This document shows positions 11,358 through 20,806 of a stretch of 64,000 nt of DNA, piece by piece (the stretch's first letter is position 1; every line of letters begins with the position of its first letter). The translations under genes and the position numbers were made by a program. This stretch comes from Sparassis latifolia (Eukaryota > Basidiomycota > Agaricomycetes > Polyporales > Sparassidaceae): NCBI GenBank assembly GCA_018466975.1, contig CM031563.1, positions 682,001 through 746,000 on the forward strand, in the 5' to 3' direction. The notes under the pieces were generated by a model that did no database searches, was not told the DNA's origin, and saw only the letters and a list, made by a program, of their open reading frames with translations.

Positions 11358-13181
11358 TTATGCCGCTTCCGAATATTCCCATTTCGCGCCGTCACCGGAA
11401 ATTATTGCTACGTTCGATTTCTCCTCCAGCAGATCAACCCCGACACTTCTCAGTGCGTTTACACACCACTCCGGATAGCCAGTATCTCCGAAGTAGTCGG
11501 CGAAGAATTTCTTCAAGTAGGCAGGGAAGGTTTGATTCAAGATAGCGTCGCGTGCACCGCCCATGACTCTAGCTTGGAAAACGATATTATGCTGCGTGAG
11601 AGCTATTGATTTAAGCGGTACAAGTCAGTGCAATGCAGGTAGGTGTCAGGTAGAATGATGACCAACCATGAGCGCCTGCAGTCTCCAACGTCACTATGTG
11701 ATGCAACATCGCTCGAGACATGCCGTCATTGCATGTGGGGCAAGGACAAGTCTTGTCGATGGGCCTGAGGTCGTGGCTGTGCTTGCTCAGTTCTGGCCAT
11801 AATGAGTCAATGCATGCGATGCCAATATTCCATTTCTCACTGAGGTTCAGAGGACCATTAAATGTAAGCGCAACTCCAAATCGTGCGGTCCGGGTGGGAA
11901 ACACACAATCAGCCTAACGACAGTCAGCTGTGTAAGTGGAACATAGGCCAAAACGCTTACCATATCCACTCCTAAGGCAACGCAAACCAAGAGATCTAGA
12001 AGATATGGTTCACCCCATGCTGGCATGTATCTGAAGGGAATGTTGACTGCATACCTTCAGCGAAGCCGATACCCATGCAATACCGAGGACCTAACAAAAT
12101 TCAGTGAACAGTAACATGATGCGAGAGGATGACTAACGATCTGCAGGCAGCTTGTCTACGCACTGTTTGACTCTGAGCAGAGAAATCAGCAGCAAATATC
12201 GATATTCCGGTTTTGACAAATCGTACATTCTCCAGAAAACGTCTACAGCCAGATATAAAATCATAATAATGGCAGCGAATCAACAGCTCACCCTTAGCCT
12301 CTCCACCGCTTAGCCCTCCTATGGCGTAGCCGGTGACTCTGTCCTTTCTTGCAACCATTTCGTCCAGACACAGATCTCTGAGCTTTGGGTCAAGCCCGCC
12401 CTGTACGATAGCAAACAAGTTCTGTACGACCTTCCTCCCGGACTTATTGTGATATTCGATGCATCTATCTAGCCAGCGGATTGTTCGCCACATAGCCTCT
12501 TCGACTCGTGGACCAACAGTGAGACTGGACACTTGAAAAGATGCTTATTGTCGTCAGAACGCTTGTGAACAAAGTGTTCGCTTACCCACATCGTCGAGCT
12601 GCATCATAATATCGGCGCCGATAGCATGCTGAATGGACATGCTCTCCTCTGGCTGAGAAAAGTCAGACAAAATTAAATGGAATGAATTTACGTCTTTACT
12701 GTCAACATGGTGGGTTCGCCATCAAATGGACTTGAGAATAGCGCGCCTTCTTCCGTAATCTGAGTGAATTTATTGAGTGAGACGAGTTGGAAGCCACCAC
12801 TATCCTGATATATAACTATAAGAAGACATTGAGACCCCATAATTCTGCCACTTACAGTCAGGAGGTTGTGATTCCAGCCCTGAAACTTGTGAGCGCCCCC
12901 CACCTCTTTCAAGATCCTGATACCGGGACGAAGGTTGAGATGATACGTATTATTGAGTATGAGGTTGACACCCAGGGATTCCACCTGCTGTGGAGTCAGG
13001 CCCTTGATAGCAGCCTGCGTTGCGACAGGCATAAAGGTTGGCAGCGCTGTTGTCCCGTCTGCAAAGCAGGTGTATTAAGATGATGATCTACCACTGTCAG
13101 TGTAATGCACCCACGGGCAAGTTTCATCCTTGAAACTCTGGCTCTCGTTGTAGAACATGTTGCTAGAACTTCGAATTGCAT
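11358..13181 (-). CDS. TGT1: Queuine tRNA-ribosyltransferase catalytic subunit (TGT/QTRT1)
   Basis: Exchanges guanine-34 for queuine in GUN-anticodon tRNAs (Tyr, His, Asn, Asp). The start at 13181 reads [20 protein letters not shown]. Using a GTGGGT donor, the next exon restores the [19 protein letters not shown] motif expected near the N-terminus. Catalytic landmarks are visible in order: [20 protein letters not shown], the DSGGFQLVS loop with the general-base Asp (about 12800), the QLDDV region, [21 protein letters not shown], and [17 protein letters not shown] with the nucleophile Asp. The zinc site is CPCPTC followed by a downstream His in MLHHIVTLE. At least six short introns interrupt it. 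Eukaryotic TGT works as a heterodimer with a QTRT2-type partner, not seen here. Queuine must be salvaged from outside. Divergent from mitochondrial TyrRS. Confidence 0.93.
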
Positions 13182-13402
13182 TGTCAAAGATCGCCCCTGG
13201 ATCGACTGTAGGCTCGTTAACCAGCCTCTAGTATATAGGAAGAAAGAGTCGTTCCTCTATATAGAGATCGACCGATGGCTGGGAGGAGTGGGTGTGACGA
13301 AGCTATTGGCTTCCCGATTCGATCTCGACGCGTTCGATTAGGCGCTGACCTCAACTTCTGAGTCACGGCGTCCGAGTCAAGCCTGCGGTCACCGAGGAAG
13401 GG
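13182..13402. promoter_or_regulatory. 221-bp bidirectional promoter, TGT / mitochondrial TyrRS
   Basis: The start codons of two oppositely oriented genes lie 221 bp apart, so both core promoters and 5' UTRs must share this interval. No specific factor site is proposed. Both genes act on tRNA-Tyr, so co-regulation is plausible but is inference. Confidence 0.6.
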
Positions 13403-15191
13403 ATGCAAGTTTGTCGACATGGTGTTCGGAGCTCCCGTTCTCTAAGACCTTCGTCTCATGTCCTTTTACAACGTCGTCGGTTTCATCTGCAGGCCGACTT
13501 GCTCGACGACCTGCAGTCCAGGGGGCTCATTTCTGACATTACCAGGTACCACGCTCTCAATGACGATTGCCAGTTTGCAACTTATCAAGCATAGGCCCGA
13601 TATGCTCCGAGAGGAACTTCGAAGTGGAAACCAAGTCGTGTATGCGGGTATAGACCCCACTGCACCGTCGCTACACGTCGGCCACCTCCTACCTCTATTG
13701 TCCTTATTTCATTTCCAAATCAGAGGGCACCAAATTATTCCATTGGTATGTATGTTTCATGTCTATAGATTAAGTATCTTGCGTGATGTCTATCAGATAG
13801 GTGGAGCTACAGGTCTTATAGGAGATCCTTCCGGTCGTTCGACAGAGAGACCATTATCCGCACAAGCGGACGTCGAGCGTAATGTCCTAGCGCTTATCCA
13901 AGGGGTGCGAAATTTCTTTTCCGGAGCAGTGAAGTATGCACAGAACAGGCTTGAAGCATCCACCACGCCTCTCCTTTCTCCAGACATTAGAAACAATATA
14001 CACTGGACTAAAGACTTGGGCTTGCTCGAGTTCTTACGGACGGTAGGAGTGCATAGCAGAGTCAACATCATGATGGCAAGAGACAGGTAAGCCCACATGT
14101 GCACCAATACCCGTTCCGCCCCGCTGACGCGCATACAGTGTACGCAATCGTCTTACCTCTCAGCAAGGCATCTCGTTCACAGAGTTCACATACCAATTGC
14201 TGCAATCGTACGACTTCTTAATGCTGTATAAGAACGCCGGCTGCACCATCCAGATCGGTGGCTCAGATCAATGGGGCAACATTATCGCAGGGATTGACCT
14301 TATCAATCGCGTGAATGCGACTGACGGTGCGGAAAATCGGACCGAGAAAGGATTCGGTATTGTTACGCCGTTACTGACAACAGCTTCTGGAGAGAAGTTT
14401 GGGAAGAGCGCCGGTAATGCAATCTCCCTGGACGAGCAAGCTACAAATGTCTTCGATTTCTACCAGGTTTGTTCATGCCATTTATGTGTGACAACGGTAA
14501 CACACGTTCTTTTCAGTTCTTCTTGAGATCAACAGACGCAGACGTTGGGCGCTATCTCAAGATTTTTACGTTGTTACCCTTGGCAAAGATTGAAAGTGTT
14601 CTAGAGGATCACGCAGTAAGTATGCGTTCCCCTTGCAAATCTCATCTGACTCACTATTGCAAAAGTCTAACCCCGAGACGCGCTTAGCGCAGCGCCTTCT
14701 GGCTCAAGAGGTCACGGAGTTGGTACATGGCGGTGTGTAGCTTTCCTTCCGTACAGATTTAAACTGACGTGGATGTAGAAACCGGCGTTCGACGAGCACA
14801 GGCTGCAACGGCAGTACTGTATGACCAGGACTTCTCCACCTTGAATATCGATACCATAATCGAGTCGCTGCATGGAATGCCCTTCTTCAATGAGTACGAG
14901 GAATCGGAGATGATGAATGTCCCAATAGCGAAACTGGCGGCTCGGTGTCAGATTGCCTCCTCAAATGGTAAGGGTATATGCGTCTCGGCATTTTATCAAA
15001 CACTCATCCTCACAACTGTAGGTGCTGCACGTCAACTGGTTGCGGCTAAGGGATTATATCTCAACAACCACCCCGTCAGTGACCCTCAACAAGCATTGCG
15101 TCCCAGCGACCTCATTGGTGGCCGTCTTGCAATAATACGCGCAGGTAAACAGAAGCAAGCGGTTGTCGCTCTCAGCCACCCTCTACCTTAG
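13403..15191 (+). CDS. MSY1: Mitochondrial tyrosyl-tRNA synthetase (YARS2/MSY1)
   Basis: Class I aminoacyl-tRNA synthetase charging mitochondrial tRNA-Tyr. The start at 13403 gives an Arg/Ser-rich presequence (MQVCRHGVRSSRSLRPSSHV). Exon 1 joins exon 2 (13546-13594 intron) to read ISDITRPDMLREELRSG and VVYAGIDPTAPSLHVGHLLP, with the HIGH-type signature as HVGH. Downstream are IGGATGLIGDPSGRS, the tyrosine-binding QSYDFLMLYKNAGCTIQIGG, SDQWGNIIAGIDLI and the KMSKS-type loop as EKFGKSAG. The C-terminal S4-like RNA-binding region is LAARCQIASSNGAARQLVAA with KGLYLNNHPVSD. The bacterial-type architecture (HVGH, GxDQWGN, C-terminal S4) separates it from the cytosolic enzyme. Six or so short introns. 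Confidence 0.94.
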
Positions 15192-15292
15192 GTACTTGTA
15201 TAAGAGTCCTTGGCTCAGAAATCTACAGTCTACAGCACATCGTGCACGGTTGGTTTTAGTACTTTTGTGCGCCTAGCTGCGAACAGACGGAC

Positions 15293-18168
15293 TTAGTCCA
15301 CACGTATCGCGCTATATAGCCTGCGAACTGCCCAGTAAGTCGCTAAGAAGCCAATAGTTCCTGTGTTACGGTGTCAAAACTGGTACCTAAGCTGACGATG
15401 TCGACGTACCTGTGACAATGAAGTCAAGTAGGGCAAGAAGGAAGAGGTATCCCATGTATAACACTACGCTGGAGAAGGAGTCAAGTGAGAGACGAGATGC
15501 CCAGTAGAATATGCCGTATGCAAGTAGCCAGAAGGCACTTCCACCGCCAGTGAGGAATGCTCTCCAGTGCCATCTGTGAAACACCAGAAGACGCTTCATG
15601 TCATGAAGCACGTTTATGAATTTGCTGGCGCACCTGTATTCTTCCGCGCACAGTATGAAATAGGTAAAAAGGATCGTAACGGTTGCTGTGGTCAGCGATA
15701 CGACACCCGCAGTCAACGCTAAGAATCCAAAGGCATAATATGCTCTTGATGCAAATAGACTAGACAACACGAAATAGAGCTCGACAAAAGCAGCACCTGA
15801 GCGGGTAGTGTGAACTGCGCGTCTGAACGCCTGTAATACCTAGCTTACCGAATGGTAATATGCCAGCCAGAAGTGTGGCTGCCTGGGTATTACCATGTGT
15901 CAACGCGTACATTGAAGAAGTGGCAGTCATCTTACCCAAGGCTGCAGGTATCTCGGAACCGCCGGTATTTGTCGTGGAATCTGGTTGACTCGTACCGGAT
16001 GAGGGAAACCCTTTCCCCTGGTATGAGCATCTGGTTTCACATATAGGTGAGACTCCTTACTCCATGTCTTGTCCCGAAATATGAGCCGATTGCAGATAAT
16101 GGTGCTGAGATCCCGAACCAAAGAACGATAATGAGCAGCATCGTACCTGCACGCAATAGTTAGAGCTGCACGGGGATAACAGGAGTAATATCCCTAACCG
16201 AATGGTACAGCTCCGGAAGAACCAGCAGCTAGGAGAATGAAATCCAAGAAAACAACCACACCAAAGACGACACTTGGGCAGTATCAGCGTCCATTTCATT
16301 GGGAAAGAACCCTACTTCACAGACGTACGTGGGTAGCAGCGTTGCTGCAAGGAAGGCGTTCTTTCTCTTGTCAGTCCCTCCTAGAGAAGCATACACTCTG
16401 CTGGAGACATAGCCGCCGATTCTGTCCCGGATTATAAGTAACTCAGAATCGGGAAAGAGGGAGATATATGCAGCGAACTATACTCACCCTCCGAACAACG
16501 TCCAGCACACCATCATCACCGTCGCCAGCGAACCGCGGTTAGAGGGAGACAGGAAACCTAGCAGAGCAAACACTAATAAAAGTGACATCAATGATGCTAT
16601 TACAGTTCATCGCATAGTCGAAATCACCAAGAGTGACCCCGACCATTGCAGATAGCTGAGCCCCGTTTCCGACCATCACTGACAAAATCATGGCATGACG
16701 AGGGGTCCGAAACACTTCTCCGTGAACGAGTTTCCAACCCCAGTCCTCTTGGACATCTTCCTGGATCCAACATCCAGTCAGCGCCTAAAGTTCATGCAAT
16801 AACAGGGGGCGTACACTGAGATCAATAGCGTTGTAACGCGATATCTACGCGATTCCAATGAGATTTCAGTAGGACAACGACAATGATAAGACATATTCAC
16901 ATCTCGGGAGACAGTCCTTAGCAGGATCATGGACACCATAACACAGAGAAAAACGACGATCACAAGCGAATTAATCAGGCTGAACCAGTGTATGCGCTAA
17001 TCTGTCCTTAGGTCAAACAGATCTCTGGGATAACGAGAAACGCGCACGGGATCGAAGATGTGCAGGTAATTGTCCCAACGGGTGGCCCATGGAGTATCGG
17101 ATTCCTGTTTCGAAAGTGAAAATCGTTCACAGATAAGACAATCTTGACCTACGTTCCACATCACGCGATATGTGTAACGGACGGTATTGTTTTGGCTCTC
17201 CCGCAGAATGAGTGGTGGAGCAGCGCTCATACAATCTCCGATCGGGTCTTCCTGTGAACCACCGCGGCTATGAACGCCTTTTTAGTACGGGAGGTGTGTC
17301 CATGAGAAGAATACCCGGTACCTGGTGGGCCACACGAGGACGCCGACTACTCGAAACACGTCTGGCCGTGGCGAATGATACCTGTAGGATGTTTGCGCGT
17401 CAGCGCTTCAGCATGAAATCAGAATCAGTGGCTTGCCTCAAAACTATCTCATAATGATTATTTAATGCCGGGGTTTCCGCAAACTCCTCTTCCTCGTCAT
17501 TTCCTAGGTTGAACCCCATGTCAAAAAAGAGGTCGCCTGTTTTCAGATCCTTTTTCATTTCTGCAGCAGGAAGGCCATCTATGAGCCAATTCAACGCATA
17601 ATCTTCGCGGATTCTGTCGTTGATGAACTGGGCGTCCTCTCCAGGCACATCTTGTAAACAGAGCGTTCGACATGTTGCATTGTCCTCCAGCATTCTGATC
17701 TGTGACATGTCAAGATATATCCTATGACTGGCAAAAACTCGTACGGACATCATACGGTGAGTTGAATATCCGGTCACCAAATAAGATTGAACCCAGCGAC
17801 TCGGGTTCCTTGCGTGGTCCTCCTTCTGGTTCGCAGAAGTGGAATCTCGGATTGTAGTAGTCATCTGACTCAGTATGAATCAGAACTCAAGTCAGATAGA
17901 GTGTCAGAAGACGCACAATTTATCAAGGATTTCTGCTCAAGTCCGAACGTCAGACAGGACCGCAGCTGTCTATATGGTGTGCACATACCAACTTGGCGTT
18001 ATCGTTCCCAGCCAACATGGGGGTCAGAGCATTGACGTAGAGATCTACAACTTCGCCAGCGGCATAATCATGAGGCGCTGCACCTGGGAGATAGAACGCA
18101 TTTGTGTGAGACGAGAGCGAGACGAGTGCACTGCCCAGGAAGAAAAGGCAACGCAGTGAGGAACGCAT
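15293..18168 (-). CDS. Transmembrane 9 superfamily (EMP70/nonaspanin) protein
   Basis: Endosomal/Golgi nine-span membrane protein. The start at 18168 gives a signal peptide (MRSSLRCLFFLGSALVSLSS) followed by FYLPGAAPHDYAAGEVVDLY, the hallmark of nonaspanins. The lumenal domain continues with KSLINYDYYNPRFHFCEPEG and RMLEDNATCRTLCLQDVPGE, then the acidic stretch NDEEEEFAE. Many small exons between 17.2 and 15.3 kb encode the membrane spans. The last coding exons read YMGYLFLLALLDFIVTG, then GTIGFLATYWAVRRLYSAI ending in RVD. The last residues resemble the K/R-x-D motif used by the family for COPI-dependent Golgi retention (family knowledge). Exact splice sites in the membrane region were not all resolved. 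Yeast relatives (TMN/EMP70) affect adhesion and copper homeostasis. Confidence 0.88.
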
Positions 18169-18738
18169 GTGAGAGAGAGAGCGTCGGCGAGAACGTCGGC
18201 GCGCTCAGGAACTCGTTATGTTTGAAACGAGAGGGTGTTGAATGGCAGATGCGAGGAGGTGTTGACTCCGGTGTGTGACAGAGCTGTACGTCTGCCTCTC
18301 ACAGCCACGTGGAAGTAAAGCGCTGCCGCTCTGCCACATGCGGTAAAACCGACGGAACATTTCCCTTTGTGACCGCATCTGGTCAGTCTCTGCTTCTGCG
18401 TAAGTATGTTCGACTTTTCTCCTGCACTGCGCAGCTGACATATTACGGACTCGATATGTAGTCGTCCTTATGCTGTGGTGGAACCGGTTTGACGTGCTCG
18501 GTAGCGCTCTCAACTTCTGTGTGGTCCTCATGAACGAATGACCGCAGGCTTGGAGCCGTGCTACTCCTGATTTGTCTCATTTTGCTTAGACATGACACGA
18601 AAACTCATGAGTAAATGTGTTTCGCACCGGGCGTATTTTTCCGAGTCACTCCTAGCGCGGTGTAGCGGGGAAGATTTATAAAAGCCGCAGCGGTAGTCGA
18701 TTTCTGCAACCTCCACTGCCCTCCATTTCCCTCACTCA
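18169..18738. promoter_or_regulatory. Divergent intergenic region, TM9 gene / F-box gene
   Basis: A 570-bp interval between two oppositely oriented start codons. A possible TATA-like stretch (gatttataaaag) lies near 18673-18685, about 55-65 nt before the F-box ATG. Otherwise I see no coding frame, repeat or RNA gene. Confidence 0.4.
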
Positions 18739-19815
18739 ATGGCTGCTCTTCGTGGGGATCCGGACATATTGCGGCACATTTTCAATTCCCTCCACATGAA
18801 ACCGTTCTCTCTCCGACCGCTGACGGTGGCCATGCGCGTCAACAAGGCATGGTGCCGCATTGGCCAGGATATCCTGTACACTGTGGTCGAACTCAATCTT
18901 GGGATGAGTGCAGACATGTCCCAACCTCGCCCTGTTATTCGCCTTATGAAGACTCTGGATAACTCTCAGTCCTGTGCAACGGCCGTTCGCCACCTGGTTA
19001 TCAAGTCCGTCAGCCTCCACAGTAGCGATTTGCAAGATCTACTGTTGTCCATATTGAAGAAGACAACGGAGCTGTTGTCGCTCGACATCGATATGAAGCC
19101 ACTTGATTCAGCACCACTCTTATCAGAGTCTCTGTTGTCATCAACGGACTTCCTTCCCCGACTTTCCGCTTTGAACACCAATGACAGTCGCCTCGTCGGC
19201 ATTCTATTACCCGGACGACCCGTTCGTGTCGTTCGTGTCGAAGATTGGATGACATTTGAAGAATACCGCCTGTTGTCGAGCAGAATGACATACGCCACTT
19301 CCTCAATGGAGCAGCTGCAATTGCAGTTGACCGTCGACAATAGGGAAACAATCACCCAGTTGTTTCTCACCCTCACGGAGACATTTCCGTCGGTGTCAAT
19401 TCTGGGCATTCAGATGAAATTTCCCCGGCCTCAAGATGTTACGTGGCAGAGTCTTGGTGTGAGTATGCCGTGCAAATGCAGGTGACGAGAGTCACAATCT
19501 GACTTTGTGCAGGATATCCTCTCAGAACTAGGCCATGCACTGTCTCGTTCGTATTCTCTAAGTGCCTTCAGCCTTGCCGTTTCGCCGGACCCATCTCCGC
19601 CCGCGGACAATCAACCTGACGGGAGGCGTCGTGTCATCGATTTTGAAGGGAAAACAGAAGACATGGGGAAGGCTATGGTTACGAAACACGGGTCCACCCT
19701 TCGTCGCGTCGAGCTACGATGGCACGGTTGGACGATTGACAGTAGTAACGCCTGGACACCGATCAACCAGGAAAAACTGCTACGTCGCAGCTGGTCCTAC
19801 GCAGAGACTCGGTAA
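18739..19815 (+). CDS. F-box/LRR-like protein, 3' end uncertain
   Basis: The N-terminus DPDILRHIFNSLHMK followed by LTVAMRVNKAWCRIGQDIL fits a degenerate F-box, the Skp1-binding motif of SCF ubiquitin ligase adaptors. The rest is a leucine-rich, irregular-repeat region (VRHLVIKSVSLHSSDLQDLL and similar) typical of mushroom F-box proteins. One intron at about 19459-19511 joins QDVTWQSLG to DILSELGHALSRSYS. The frame closes with TAA at 19815, but that TAA sits in a good donor (gtaagt), so the gene may splice on to about 19920, just before the MITE. The product is therefore a likely SCF adaptor with unknown substrate and possibly a truncated C-terminus. Confidence 0.62.
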
Positions 19816-19963
19816 GTAGCATGATCTAGTCTACTAGTCAAAATGTCAAATCATCCTACAGGGATCACGCTCGTCCGCCATGCACAATTCCCGATCGCTG
19901 ATCTTGCTCACTTCCCTTAAGTAGGTGGCTACCTCCGTAGCGTCCATCACCTTCTTTGACGTA

Positions 19964-20004
19964 CTATGCCTGACCGTTCAGTCGGCGCACCCTCCTAATC
20001 GGCG
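19964..20004 (+). repeat. Left terminal inverted repeat of MITE
   Basis: A 41-nt sequence whose reverse complement is found at 20237-20274 with one 3-nt (CTC) difference. It is preceded directly by TA. Confidence 0.88.
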
Positions 20005-20236
20005 GTCACACATGTGTCACCCATAGTACAACACCCCAAAAGGCAGGAGCCCTGCTAAAGTCCATCACGGCAGGAGGTCGAGGGTGACTTGAGCGTGACG
20101 CATACCAAAAGGATGGACTCAACCAATATTCATCCATTCACCGTCGTTCAAGCTCGAAAAGGGTACAAATATACTATGTAGGATACCTATGAGGTAGTTA
20201 AACAAACGGAGCAAAGTGGACGGAGGTATAGCAAGG

Positions 20237-20274
20237 CGCCGATTAGGGTGCGCCGACTGAACGGTCAGGCATAG
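20237..20274 (-). repeat. Right terminal inverted repeat of MITE
   Basis: A 38-nt inverted copy of the left end, followed directly by TA. It lacks the 3-nt CTC of the left copy. Confidence 0.88.
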
Positions 20275-20276
20275 TA

Positions 20277-20806
20277 ATTGCGACCGTTTGCGACCTCACC
20301 GGGAGGATAGTGCTGTACTGTATAGCAGATAGGATGGATGATAGCACGATAAACTGCGTTTAATTATGTATTCAGACTTCTCGTATCACAGACAATAGGG
20401 GTAGCGTGTAAATATTCTGTGCAAGAACCGTTGTTTTGAATTCGATCGGCGGAACCGTATCCAGAGTCCGCGGCCAATCCACGGCAAAGTGCGAATGACG
20501 GCGGTATGCGCAAGCTCCTGAACTCCTCTCCGTCTTCCTTTCTCGACCAGGTTGTATGCGCACGAACGGAGGTATCATACGCTACTGAAGCGTCGCGACA
20601 GGGTCGATTACATTCAGTGTGGTCGGATATCTAACATACGCGTACGTATGCAAAGGCATCGTCTTTTCTGACCACGCAAACTTACCCGTCAGACTTCATA
20701 AACATCTCGATTTTGGCGACCAGTCGACATCGCAACTTTCTGTACAACACTCTCAACCCAGGTCGTAGCCAGCATTTCTAGAGAAAGTCTTTTGTCTCAT
20801 CGTGCG
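20277..20806. other. Intergenic 5' flank of coiled-coil gene
   Basis: No gene is recognised. The interval lies between the MITE and the ATG at 20807 and presumably holds the promoter and 5' UTR of the downstream gene. Pyrimidine-rich stretches around 20650-20790 are common upstream of basidiomycete starts. Confidence 0.4.

Larger units (their letters stand above)
19964..20274. mobile_element. MITE, 311 bp, Tc1/mariner-type (TA target duplication)
   Basis: The ends are long terminal inverted repeats: 19964-20004 on the left and 20237-20274 on the right. They begin CTATGCCTGACCG and match perfectly except for a 3-nt indel. The dinucleotide TA flanks both ends (19962-19963 and 20275-20276), the target duplication of Tc1/mariner elements. 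The interior of about 230 bp has no reading frame of note, so this is a non-autonomous element that would need a transposase from elsewhere. It sits downstream of the F-box gene and upstream of the coiled-coil gene. Confidence 0.82.
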
